Positions 36,026 to 47,720 of a stretch of 64,000 nt of DNA are shown here, piece after piece (the stretch's first letter is position 1; every line of letters starts with the position of its first letter). The stretch is taken from positions 682,001-746,000 of the forward strand of contig WHVD01000002.1 in assembly GCA_015178975.1 (NCBI GenBank), written 5' to 3'. A model generated the notes under the pieces. It ran no database searches, was not told the DNA's origin, and was given only the letters and a program-made list of their open reading frames with translations. The translations under genes and the position numbers were made by a program. The stretch comes from Hysterangium stoloniferum. Lineage: Eukaryota; Basidiomycota; Agaricomycetes; Hysterangiales; Hysterangiaceae.

Positions 36026-36417
36026 AAACTCTATTCCAAACAGCCATCCCCCATTTGCTCTTCAACCAGACGACGTGTAAACACAAAAAGTCCCAGCTCA
36101 TCGCCCTCGAACTGAAGGGTCGCCCGATCGCCAACTCGCGCGCGTGACAGGCGTGGTGATGACAAAATGACAAACATGAAGATAGATTTTACATGTCTGC
36201 CCAGAGTGACAGCTGGAGGTGGAGTCAACGTCGGATTCTGGACCTGGCCCGGGCTGGGAGTCTGACGGATGTTGAGCTCACAAACATGTCACCATCGCTT
36301 GTTCGTTATCCCGAGTCTTTTTGCACCGTCATGAGGATTATCGAATCGCCACCTTTTTCGATCTATTTCCAAAAAGTAGCCGCGTTGTGGAAAGCTCTTT
36401 GGAGAGGGTCTCCGCAA
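36026..36417. other. Spacer between the tandem copies R1 and R2
   Basis: About 390 bp found once in the window. A short open stretch exists (36,193-36,423) but has no recognisable motif. I see no gene that I can support. Confidence 0.35.
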
Positions 36418-37213
36418 CTTTGACATCAGTGGCAAACCTCCTGACCTCGTAGACGTTCTCGAGCCATTTGCTCACCCATCTTTCCGCGACAAAGAAAGCA
36501 TGTCCTTATAGTTTAGACTGCATGTATGGCTTCTGATGTTTTCCAGAGACTCTCGGGCCTGTCTTAGTTGACCCAGTGAGGAACGGATGGCCATATCTTT
36601 ACGGGAATATACAACCTACCCTCCTTGCAACGTTTTAAGGCCTCGATGATTGAATTTCAATGTACCATACAGTGTGAGGATTCGAGACCATGCTGTTTAT
36701 TCGCTTCTGGTGTTGGACGCCTGGAACGATCGTTATACCAGATCTAATCCCACCAACCACCAGAGCAAAAGCACCACAGGACCCACAAATATGTTTCTCT
36801 GAGTACGGTTCATTTAACGGCGGACAAGATCATGATTCGAATTCATTTTCTAGTTTCTGGTCACAGACATACGTGTCCAGCCTGTACAGATGAGATCGCA
36901 GGGAATATTCAGATTTATTCCCACTTTTATACCTGGTCGGGGCTTCTATATAGCCTTGTGGTCGTACAAGAAAGACATCATTACCACCGACCCCTAGCAT
37001 TTCAAGTTTAAATCTTCCTGCCAGCAAAAACTGAGAAGCAATGTGAAGATACGAATTTTGTCATCCAGCTTCGTCTAATTCGGACTATCTCTGTGCGAGG
37101 AGCTGTATGGTTAGTAGTGGGAGAGCGTCAGCTCTCCGCGTATGCGTGTGAATACTCGCCGCTCGGGAGGGCGGGTTTCCTTGTTGATTTACAACTTTGG
37201 CTACTATTCCGCT

Positions 37214-37236
37214 GCATTAGTTGCAAATACTCTCTA
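37214..37236. mobile_element. Solitary Harbinger end (about 22 bp) inserted in R2
   Basis: R1 reads ...attccgctatattcac (34,170s). R2 at the same place carries gcattagttgcaaatactctcta between gct and atattcac. The extra bases match one terminal repeat of the Harbinger element at 29,214-32,959. Either an excision/abortive-transposition scar or the extreme end product of internal deletion. Confidence 0.7.
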
Positions 37237-40200
37237 ATATTCACTAGTTTCCATTAATTCTAACAATGATGTTTGCTTTACTACTGCTGTCATCAACCTG
37301 AGGGCGAGGGTGGGTCGGTAAACTAATTAGATAAACTTTATAAGAAATGTGAAGACGTCAGTGAACGAATTTTAAAGACTGCGAATCGACCGAGTCCTCG
37401 TAAGAGAAACAAAGGCGGATGCAACTCCTTATGCTTGGGTCGCTTACATAAACTGTATTACATATGCAAAAATCTCTGTCGTTTGTTCGTGACTCTGGGC
37501 AAGCGAATAGAGTTCTATTGCGTCGCCACCGCTCTTTTGCGTGACCAGAAAAGATCGGGCCGTGCTCAAGCCGGCGGAAGCGAAAATACATGAAGTCTAC
37601 CGAATATAAACTAGGGTAAGCGGAAGGGTGGGTAAAAGTTTTGAGCGGAACTCGAAGTCTTTGAAGACGATCGAGTGCGGAATTGAGACGGGACGAGATG
37701 GAGAGGTATGTACTATGGAATGCACTATATATGGCCTAAGGACAATAGGAGAGAACAAAGAGGAAAATAGAGTGGGGAGAACAAAGAAATAATGCGTAGC
37801 ATTGTTTGCTAATGTCACGTGCCTCCTTCAGAGAAAATGGACAAACTAATTTGTCCAAACCAGCTGCTTGTCCACTGCACACACCATCCAGTGAGCCCTC
37901 GGTCAGCTTTTATCGCTTTCTGACAAATAATACTCACCACTATTATATTCCATTCCATCTACTAAAAACATAAACACGCGTATAGGAACACAAGCGAGCT
38001 GTCCACAAGCTCACCTTGTCGTGTTTCTTCCTTATCTTTTCATAAGTGGATCGCAGGATGGACATCGAACTATATGGGTGAGCCCAGCAGAATGGACGCT
38101 TTGAAATGCAAGTCCTGACCACATCACAGGATCTTTGCACCTCCAGCATGAAAGTTTATCGGTATGCCTTGCTATTTCACTTCCCGTCTTAATGAAACAT
38201 GGTCATGGTCTTTGGATGTCGCATCTTCTTCCACGGATACTCTACAGGCTGTACACACCTCTGGAACATTCGCACAGTACGATCTACGGCTTGATCAATG
38301 CGACAGTGACTCAAAGCTCTCATCTCTTTGTTATACAAACCTATTGATGCTGTGCCTCGTGTCACAATGACTTGGAAGCCCAAGAATGACATTGCGTTTG
38401 TGGCAGACAAGCAGGAGGAGGAAGAAGTGCCTTTTGACGACTTGTGAGTTTCTTATGATGTATCGCTATCCTTCGTGTCGCTAACCTCTTCATCTTAGTC
38501 CCCGCCCTTCGCTCTAACGAAGGCGACTTCAGGTCCTATTTAGGAATCGACTATTGGCCTTTGTCAGATTTTGGTTTTGATACCGGGACGATGGAGAGAC
38601 GTGCTTGGTACTGAATCGAATATGCATGGGGTAGACGTTTGCGAAATCAACGCAAAGGTATGCCGCTTTCTCCTCATTTTGGCGCTCTTGATTATGAACC
38701 ATTATACATCCAGAGAGCCGCTGAAGAAGGCCAAAGTAGCGGAGCAAGAGTCTGGGAAGTTATGGCTGGACTCCTAATGTCGAACCGAAGACAGTCATCC
38801 TAGATGACGAAGACACTACTTACACACCTCTAACACAGAGCAAATAGGAAACTACCGTTGTGGGGACCCTCCCTTTCCTAGACAATGACGCCACGCACGG
38901 TCATCTGCAATTTAGCCTCCACTCGAACCCGCATGCCAGCCCTCGTTTTGCCCGTATCCACCTATCCGCCCATCCCGGCCCTTCATAGCCACGTCTGCCC
39001 CCCTCACCCTCTCCTCGGGCTAACCCGATCGCTCTTCCATCTGAGCCACAAAGATGGCTGATGTCTATGTATGACGCGTCTATCTCTAGCGCGGGTGTAT
39101 GCCCGTGTCTGTGCCATACACTGGCGGCGGCGCTCTGGACGACTCGGACAGCGAGAGTGGAAGCGATAACAATGACGAAGATGACGTCAATGGTAGTGAG
39201 GGTGCAAGAAAGGTCATCCCAGTAGGTGACGGACGGCGACGTATCAAATTTGGCGAAACGCGTAGAATATCGTCATTCATGGAGTCCTCACTTGCTAAAC
39301 GCCGCATATCCTCCTTCACCACCGATACCCGCTCTTCAACATCCTTGCCAAACCTGCACGCATCATCGAGCTTCTCACCCTCGCCTCACACCACGTCGTA
39401 CGCCCCGCGCATCCCTAGCCCAACCAGCGACTCCCATTCGCACTTCAGCCCGGCGATACGCAAGGGTCAGCCAAGCTCCAGTCCGCTCTCGACAAGCACC
39501 GTGAAGCTTGGCGAAGGATCACCCGACAGCCATCTCGCGAGCAACAAGTGTAGCAATGGGGCATACGACGACGAAGACGAACATGGAGATAGTAATACGC
39601 ATTCGGGCTCTAACACAAAGTCTGGTTCTGGATCGGGTTCGGAGTCGGGCGGGCGTTCGCCTCCCGCATCACGCATACTGGTCCGTTCTCGCGAGTCTTG
39701 GAGTAGTATCAGGACGGTTACCAACCGACCGCCGTCACCTCGATCTACTGCCGAAGCATTAACCGCTGTGGCTGGCGTTGAGGGTTCTTCGACGAGGAAA
39801 CCGTCTGCGCAACCCAGGGCAGTATCAGGTTTGGGCCTCTCAAAAATGGGGCCTGTAGCTATTGAGGAGCCGACGGTCATCAACGTTAGGAGAAGAGTTA
39901 GTTAAAAAGAGATCATGTGGATACACCTGATGTGGGATGCGTTGAAAGAGACCGTAGCGGATTTTGCGGAGATGGTGAGTCTTTGGAAATATCTTGAATT
40001 TGTGCGAGTCCTGATGCTTACGTTGATTTTCTTAGGAGGACGTCCAAATGTGTGCCTTACTTGCTATTGTGGCACCTAAAGAACTGGGGATTGGACCGAT
40101 ACGTGGAGCGAGATTTGTTGATGCGTATGTTGGTGAGCTACTAGAGCCTACAATAATATATCAGAATTCTTAGTAAATTTTCGCACTAGAAATGCTTTCC

Positions 40201-40390
40201 CGGCTTCAGCTTCACGTACTTGTTGCTCATGTGCGGAAAAATAGCAAGGTGACCATGGCAACGCACGGACACCAGCGTCTACCAGAGCGCCGCTGGGCAG
40301 ACCACCACATTATCAATCGCCGCAATCAGTTGTCTCCGAAGATTGAACTTTGTCAGCTAGAGTAGAGGGTGGCTAGGAGAAACGGACTGT

Positions 40391-40450
40391 AACGGTTTCG
40401 AGCCGACGAAAGCTCTCATCAGGGGGATACCGCTACCCCCTACCGTTTCG
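40391..40450 (-). ncRNA. Hammerhead ribozyme candidate (type III topology)
   Basis: Read on the minus strand from 40,450 to 40,391. Stem III: AACGGU (40,447-40,442) pairs with ACCGUU (40,396-40,391). Cleavage triplet GUA, predicted cut between 40,441 and 40,440. Stem I: GGGGGUA (40,440-40,434) with UAUCCCC (40,429-40,423), 4-nt loop. Core CUGAUGA (40,422-40,416). Stem II: GAGCU (40,415-40,411) with GGCUC (40,404-40,400), 6-nt loop. Core GAAA (40,399-40,396). All invariant core positions, the A15.1-U16.1 and G10.1-C11.1 pairs and the NUH rule are met. It sits in the foreign insert within R2, antisense to the gene. Confidence 0.8.
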
Positions 40451-41300
40451 TCCTTCCAGAGTTAATGTTTAGGAGTCTACTACTGAGCCTGGTCCAAAGG
40501 GAGTGATAAGATAATGAATTCGTGCCGACCTTTGCGCACCACGAAATTCCAAGAATCCTGAGACCCAATGGTGGGTAGTATACGGTTGGGCGGTACACCT
40601 GTCAGGAGATAGAGGCTTTAACCCGAGATCAACGATCACCGAGGCTGACGTAGGTCGTGCTGCGAGGCAGCAGGTTTCCCTGCTGGCTGGTCTGTCGATG
40701 TCCATGCGGCAAGACAATGGTGGATATGGCTCTTATGACCTGGTTCGCGATACAACGCAGGTAACAATCCAAACAATATCCATATATATCCATCCACTAC
40801 ATCCTTCCATCAACCTACCACTTGATTCAAGGCAAAAACTACCGTTTTCTCCCCATGCGGCCAGTGCAACACAGCCATTAAAATCCGAACTCCCGGAACG
40901 GCTCCCATTTGTGAAAAGTGTAAATCCCTCCCCCTTCTGTGCAATCTGTCACCTGCCTGTCGGTAAACTTCTTGTCCACTTTTCTACATACGGCCACGGA
41001 GGTCACCAAGCCTGCTATCGCAGGTTTTATCTCACCCGTCCTCTCGCTGAAATACCTACAACAGCTGTTCTCACACATGGCACCAGCGCTCATCCACGAT
41101 AAATTCGTATTATACGGATACGACAAGTACTATAGTCTTTCTGACGGAGATACACTGCGTGAAGACGGGAGTGTGAATGACGACACAGGGTCTGACTCGA
41201 TTCCGGTTATGAGGGAAGAAGAGCGTGCAAGGCCTCGCGTTCTGGTGAGAGTTCTGTTACATGCCTGTGCGGCAGGCTGTGGGCATTGATGTTGGGCCTG

Positions 41301-42589
41301 CGAATGAGCGATTTGCAGGTGGGTCGGCTGAAGGACGATAACCAATTCAAGAGTATCTCCATTCTTTTTCGGGTCTTAGGTGTTTTGGATTGTACCTTTT
41401 TACCGTATTAAGATATACTAGTTCCCCGACCAGTCCCTTCGCTTTAATGCCATGGAAGTACTTGTGTGTCAATTAATTTGTCAGTGAATCACCTGACATG
41501 ACAGGTTTGGTGCTAGTTTAGGTGTACACTGGTAAAATCATGCATTGACCTCCAAAAGCATGGTCCACAATTTCCATTTTCATATGAAAAGTTGAAGAAA
41601 TAGGTGAGTGGCTGCTGGGAAAAGGGTGTTCCATCATCATTCCAACAAAACCTATGGTCAGTGTTGTGTGCTATGAAACGGCCAAAGGTAAGTAGTTACA
41701 TTGCAGTTGCTTTGTGAATAGCCAGTCTTTGAAGACCTCACAGTTGCCATGTAAGATAGTGACAAGTACCAGTCGTGGGCTACTCTTAGCTGTTCAGGAA
41801 ATTAAATTCACCATGTATTATATGTAGTTGACGACAGACGCTCAATGAGAAGGAATTCTAGCCAGCCTGTGGTTCAGAAAATAATAACTCACGCAATTAT
41901 GAATTAGTGCCAAAAGTTCGAAGCTACGAGATACTAGCAGTCTAATGAGATCACTTGAGTGCCAAACGATCACTTCGTTGCCAGATTACATCATATGCTG
42001 CCATCTTCGATCTGTCATCTACAGTGTATTCATACAGGATCATGAAATACCCGGATGCCAAGTGTTTTTGCTGGACCGACTTGGTACATATTTGTGTAGT
42101 AGAGTTGTAGCCGTGGTAAAGCCGCCTGTACAAAGTATGCATATACCATTCTGTATCAGGTCTACATCCCATGGAAATCCTGCGGTTAGCGTTTTCCGTG
42201 CAATATAACGGTGAAAGGCACCTAGTTACATTGCGGTTGCTTAGTGAACAACCGGTCCTTGAAGATATTGGCAACTACTAGTGCTGGGTCACTGTTAGGG
42301 ACTCAGGATATGAGGTTGACAGCATTCTCAGTACAATATAAAGAAGTAGTTTGTTTGCAAACGTACAGCGAGAAGCCAGCCGTGCTGTAGCTTCTGAAAA
42401 TGATAAGTTGCGCAATCATGAATGAAATGTATAGGCTGGAATTCTATGCCCGAATGGGGGATTAAGAAGCTTCTCCCAACCTATGGATTGATGTCAAATA
42501 TTGCCCAGTCCACATACCAGAGGCTTTGACAAGCTCAACTCACCCCACAGTTCACCCATTTCTAGGACAGCAGTTCAACATACCTTCCT
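41301..42589. repeat. Diverged duplicated segments, no gene seen
   Basis: 41,690-41,910 and 42,215-42,420 are diverged direct repeats (both read ...agttacattgc.gttgctt.gtgaa... and later ...caat.atgaat). 41,655-41,810 also matches 45,703-45,850 in inverted orientation. I find no supported coding sequence; these look like relics of a locally duplicated host segment. Confidence 0.55.
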
Positions 42590-44330
42590 GAGATCCCTAT
42601 TTACTAGTTTGGATAAAGGCTTACTATAGATCTAGAGAGTCTAGGGTGTCTACATAGTGGGTGTAGACATTCCCAAATCCCTGATGTGGTGGATCCAACA
42701 TGTGCAGACCCAAAAATCCCTACAAAGGAAGAACTTGAGATTGAAGAACCCTGGGAGCTTCAGAAGAAGTGGGCTTACAGTGAAATAATGTCGAGTGACT
42801 TTATTTTCACAGCTCATTCATCTGCATTGTGATGGGATGGGGATCATCAAATATAATGCCCAAATGGACTCCATCAGACTCAAGCTGTTGAAAGCTGGCC
42901 ATGTTATCACAGATGCTAATTATCTCAGCCTATTCATGAGTATGCTGCCAGGAGATTTCAATATTATGTCAATGTCAATTAATTATGAAGTTGACACTGT
43001 TGAAGAACTCATTAATAAGTTGCAACAAGTTGAAATCTGAAATGAAATGCATCCTGGGTATGCTGAAGGTTCTGCATTCTGAGCCTAGAGGGGTATGAGT
43101 CAGTTTAGGGGTTTCAACATGGCCACAGTGCCATTCCATGTGGAATGCTGATCAGGAGGAGTAACCCACAATCAAGCTGTTTTGAATGTGGGGATTTGTT
43201 GCATTGGGCAAGGGATTGCCCTAAAAGAAAGAAGAAATTTAATCAGCAAATGATTATCCAAAAGAACCTGAATAAGAGAACAGACAACTTATCTGGAAAT
43301 CAATCATCCCCCTCTGGGGCAAGTAGGGGCATGTTCACCATTGTAGAATCTACACTCTTCTTGAGTAAGGAGAGTGCCCAACATAGATGTTTCCTGGATT
43401 ACACAGCATTAGGACATTATGTACCAAATGTACAAGACTTACATAGTTTTATGGCATATACAATTCCAGAAAAAATGCAGATGGAAAATGGAGCATATAT
43501 CCATGCTAAAGGTATTGGGACTTTGTGGTTTAAGGTGATGAATTTCAGGCTGGAATTTATAGACAAAATCCCCAATGCTGAATGGACCCCTGAAGTCAAG
43601 GTGTGACTTCTTGATCCTACACAATTCTTTAGGATGGCTGTCATGTTATGTTGAGTAAAAGTGGTTCCACTATTGTTGATTCATCAGGTCACACACTCAT
43701 TGAGGAAAGAGGTGTAATGTGTACCCTTTTCAGCTGGATACATCACCAACAGTATGGAAATATATGAATTTATCAGATGACAAATTACAGAACAGGTTAG
43801 ACCATGTACCAATAGTCTTTTGTGTGAATTCAACATATGATACATTGAAATGGCATCAATGCCTAGGGCATTTGAACATAGCCACCATTAGGAATCCTGC
43901 TCATCAATTCACATCTGGGATAGAAATTGATGAAATTATAGGTCCTTAGGCTGACTGTATTGCATGTATTGAGGGTAAACAGCACAGAAATCCATTTAAA
44001 ATGGGATGTACCAGAGTGACCTGGACCTATAGAGACTATGAGCTTTGACAAGAAGTGTTAGTTCATTATTATTGTTGATGACTTCTCCCATGCTGTATGG
44101 GTCGAAACATTAGCAAGCAAGCTGGAAGCAGTATGAAAAATACAAGAATATGTAACTCAAGTTGAAACACTATTCAAGTGAAAGTCCAGAAGTCATTACT
44201 GATAACAGGACTGAACTCATAAATTCACAATTCAAAAATTACTTGGTGACAAAAGGAATAGTATTGTTTACCACAGTGCCATATATGTCACACAAAATGG
44301 CATCATGAATAGGGGAATATGCACAATAGC
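42590..44330 (+). mobile_element. Ty1/copia fossil (gag to early integrase)
   Basis: A repeat block shared with 51,795-51,900 (42,590-42,690) precedes copia-type coding remains on the plus strand: gag helical domain (42,795-43,035), zinc knuckle CFECGDLLHWARDC (about 43,170-43,215), protease region (about 43,380-43,600), and a gag-pre-integrase zinc domain with WHQCLGHLN and CIACIEGKQH (about 43,850-44,010), then a fading integrase. AT-rich and CpG-poor. Many breaks; RT and RNase H are absent. Confidence 0.8.
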
Positions 44331-45404
44331 AGAAGGTCCTAGATCCATTTTATATGCCACAAAATAGCAAAAGGCACTTGATCCTTGTTATATGCATCAA
44401 ACCCTCTGTAATGTATTCAGGGGATTCTCTTAGATAGCTCAATATATGCTAGAGTGCCACAGAGCTTCAACAATAAAACAAGCAAAGGTCCAGTAATTTA
44501 AATACTGATAGATTAATGAGCTGCGCTATTAAGCTTAAACAACTCAAATCAATGCTTATTTTGATTATTGAAAGGTTCAATAGAACTGTGTATGACTCTT
44601 TTAGCAAATAAAAGAACTATTCCTTGAGAATAGGGCTAGAAGCTGAGTATATGCGCAGTAACTTAGCAGAGACTTGATATAAAGCTTCGATTCTTGTATG
44701 CTTATTTGTAACTATTAATAGATATTTAACAAGGTGTTAAATAATTTATTAACAGAGAACATAATTTGTATTGGATTATCTGAGTGCTTGTACTTGATTA
44801 ATTCAATAAACTTAGGGCTGGGCCTTGAATAATCTAGTATTGGCAGGGAATTTCAGTAAAGATACTTAGATACTTATTAGGTTTATTATGTAATTAATAA
44901 GCCTAAAGGGTAGCTGTGAGGCTGGGGGAACTTAGATGATTAGCTAAGTTCAAGAGTTGCTGACAAAGATTCAAGATGCTGCAAGTGTAGGTGCTTGCAG
45001 TGAGTGTATCAGACTAAGGCTATTATTGTCCTTAGGATGATTAGATAAGCTTCTGAGCTGTGCAGTAAAATGTGTGTGTGATAGATGATTTTATTGGAAA
45101 CTTGGCCCTCCTTATATACATTTTGATAACTAAATGATTAGCTAATTATTTAGTTTATGAGGTCACTAGTTAGATCATAATGACCTCATATTCTACTCAT
45201 TATTTACCCTTTATTTATCACATGATTCCCCTCTCTGAGACAAGGGTTCTAACCTCTTGCTTGAACATGAAGGTTCAAGGCCGCGGTCCTGGGACGGAAG
45301 CAAACGATGAGTTGGCGGAATCAATTAATGACTCAGTAGTCACATCCGTGACTTGTGTGACATCCCGACACCGGAGGCTTATCTAATAAGTCATGTGACT
45401 GTAT
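44331..45404. other. AT-rich non-coding stretch, possibly LTR-derived
   Basis: No gene seen. Long AT-rich sequence after the copia remains, with direct simple motifs and ...ccttatatacatttt... near 45,110. CpG returns abruptly after about 45,270. An LTR of the copia element is possible but I found no matching partner. Confidence 0.35.
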
Positions 45405-45698
45405 GCGCTGTTTTTTTACTACCTAGATATATATAAAACAACATATTACAAGCTCATTGGGAGTGACACATTTGTTGGCTCATGAATTGGTTCGCAAGCT
45501 CAAATGGACTGCAATTTTGGGAAACATGTTGTAGGTCAAATTTTGGAATTATAACATCATAATATACTAGATATAAAGTATTAAAATACGTATATGAAGT
45601 TACAAGACAATTTGTCAATTATTGAGCTACAAGGTTCGCAACTTTCAGCAATATTTCCGCGCAAATCTAGCGTGCGCCTTACGTAATGCAAAGCGCTG
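45405..45698. mobile_element. Half copy of the foldback MITE
   Basis: Matches the right half of the 880-1,581 MITE from gcgctgt(c/t)tttttactacctag to the terminal AAGCGCTG, followed by TA. The left arm is missing. The right flank (taatttaatttcctgagcagc) resembles the inverted duplicate at about 41,795, which lacks the MITE. Confidence 0.8.
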
Positions 45699-45702
45699 TA
45701 AT

Positions 45703-46560
45703 TTAATTTCCTGAGCAGCTAAGACTAGTGCGGCAGATCTTCAAAGAGCGGCTATTCAAATGTAACTACTTACCTTTGGCCGTTTCATCACACATAACGC
45801 TGACCGTAAATTTCCAGTACCGTCAAGACTTACACCGATTTGACAACACTAGGTATGTCTACACAACTCACAGTTGTTTACCACTCAATACAGACAGGCA
45901 TCCCAGTTTTATTTAGTTATGATACAATTTTGACTCTTCCAGAGGAAATCCAGTTCACATGAAAGAGCAGGATCAGACTATCATCTATGATGTACATAAT
46001 GGCCCGATACTCATACCTACTTCAGTGTATATTTTTGTGGCCTTCGATTTGGCAGATGGACCGCTAGAGGTGCGTGGTGGGATGAGTCTGAAAATGCTCC
46101 TACGATTTATACGCGTTGATAGTGCATGGTACCTTCTGAACCCAGAGGATAGTTGTTTACTGATTAGCCATAGGGCATGTAATACAGTAGCGCACACCGT
46201 GACTGCACTGCGCTGTGGCAATACTTAGTGCACATGGTGATCAAATTTAGCATTTACTTCCTCGAACAACTCAACAAAGATGGGTGTCATGGCTATTAAT
46301 GGCAAGGGTTTACGCCATAAGCAGAGATCAGAAATACCTTTCAATAGCGATCTTTGGAATATATCTCGCCGAAACTTGCTGCCGTATGGTGTGTTTACGC
46401 ATTAGCACTGTGGCCAGTGGACCGGTATACTTATGAGCGTGATAGTATGCCACAGTCCGTGGTGATTGTATTTTGGGGATCAGTCCAACCTGTGCGTTTC
46501 ATTCCAATTGAACCACGTAACTAATAACAGCATTAAACAGGAGTAAAGAAGTCCGTTCGA
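45703..46560. other. No supported gene; inverted duplicate of 41.7 kb and unassigned sequence
   Basis: 45,703-45,850 is the inverted diverged copy of 41,655-41,810. An open stretch at 45,959-46,228 (plus) has no motif I recognise. Could hold upstream exons of the membrane-protein gene that follows. Confidence 0.35.
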
Positions 46561-46584
46561 TATGCCTGGGGAGCTCCAGTTAAT

Positions 46585-47290
46585 ATGCTCGTCATAGTCA
46601 CAACAGAAAGCGCTTTGACAATTACGTTCGACGGACTCATATTATTTGCCACCTTATTCCACACCATCGACATGATTAGGCTACAAAGAGATATTAAAGA
46701 ATTTCAGAAAGGATCTATAACCTATCTAATTGTACAGCAAGGTAATTTACTTCGGCGTTTGAGTGTACATGTTCTTATGACCCTGATCATATTAATTGCA
46801 GGTGTTCTCCGATTTCTGTCAGTGCTAAATCAACGTGACTTTAGTTGATGAAATTTTGTTTTTGATTTGTTTGCACAATTTTATATGGAATTTTCAGATC
46901 ATAATCACGGAAAAGGTTTGAGATACCACTCCTTTCCACCTTTCAACTGATACTACAGCATTTGTTTTTCCCAGTGATTATCTTTCTCCTCTGTGAATTT
47001 AATATCACGTACTCATCTCACATCTAAAATAGAACCCATTTTTAAGCATCGGTGCAAACTTGGAGAGTTGGTAGCAATTTATCGCACCCATGTTCTCTAA
47101 ATTCTAATTGGCACCTGCAGCGCATCCATCCATCGTCCTCATTTGCTGTTTCTTTCTTGATCTACGAGAATTAAATTTATCTAATAACATGACCAATGCG
47201 ACGAACAATCTCGTGGTTAGTACCTTCCGAGGGACAGTACGCAGCATCGGAAATTCTTTGATCGAGGACCCGACGATGCCAATCCACTGA
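46585..47290 (+). pseudogene. DUF6533-type membrane protein, 3' exons
   Basis: Two pieces look like the end of the multi-pass fungal DUF6533/DUF6534 family, whose function is unknown. 46,585-46,848 gives ALTITFDGLILFATLFHTID, then a basic loop and the hydrophobic segment VHVLMTLIILIAGVLRFLSVL. 47,108-47,290 gives the usual C-terminal motif (SIVLICCFFLDLRELN) and a short Ser/Thr-rich tail. The N-terminal transmembrane exons are not recognisable upstream, so this is probably a remnant. Assignment is from remembered family pattern only. Confidence 0.42.
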
Positions 47291-47529
47291 TCACTTCGGG
47301 AGCACTAGGCTAAATAGGTGCTACGCCATTCTTGTAATGGGCTAATATATTTGGTGCCGGCGTCACCAATAGGCACTATGAAGGGATAGGGTTTTCTGAT
47401 CAGTTTTTCTCCTCTGGACAATGAGTGATTATCTGTAGTGAATGAGCTTAAAGCTGATTTTGAATTGATTTTATGAGACACCTCAACGTGTTCCATGCAA
47501 GTCCAGCCATGAAATCGAGAAGTGTCATC

Positions 47530-47720
47530 GTTGTCGTGGGAGACTGTTATGATTTATGTTCAGAATTCTACGACTACCCGACGATAGATACGAGATACGT
47601 CAGCAGATTCCACATTCAGTGTCTAGCTGACTCTAGCTGAGCTAGCTAGCTCTCCTAGATGGCTCTAGACAATATAGATGGCATATTTACTAATCTTCTC
47701 ACTTTCCTGATATAGTTCTC
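47530..47720. repeat. Fragment of LTR-like repeat D
   Basis: Contains ctctcctagatggctctaga and catatttactaatcttctcactttcctgat blocks, which recur inverted at 51,410-51,480 and, with an internal deletion, at 50,655-50,735. Linked blocks occur at 42,590-42,690 and 51,795-51,900. Family unclear, probably copia LTR. Confidence 0.5.

Larger units (their letters stand above)
36418..41300 (+). pseudogene. R2: Rtc1/WDR24-like SEA/GATOR2 subunit gene, broken
   Basis: C-terminal half of a protein resembling the WD-repeat subunits of the SEA/GATOR2 complex, which controls TORC1 at the vacuole (family knowledge). Pieces in order: FVADKQEEEEVPFDD; VCEINAKV (about 38,640); RVWEVMAGLL; Ser/acid-rich linker (39,099-39,905); helices LKETVADFAEM, DVQMCALLAIVAPKELG and MLSRLQLHVLVAHVRK joined by clean introns (39,975-40,035; 40,133-40,189); zinc ribbon CGQC...CEKC (about 40,853-40,925); RING-like CAICHLPV...YGHGGHQACYRRFY (about 40,938-41,033); tail CAAGCGH (about 41,268). 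WDR24 fits slightly better than WDR59. Broken by an in-frame TAA at 39,903-39,905, a frame change near 40,930 and a roughly 480-bp insert (about 40,240-40,715). Confidence 0.62.

Noticed and set aside
41655-45850. Inverted segments at 41.7 and 45.7 kb as ends of one large DNA transposon
   Set aside because: They do not begin or end sharply, have no target duplication, and a third copy lies in direct orientation at 42.2 kb.
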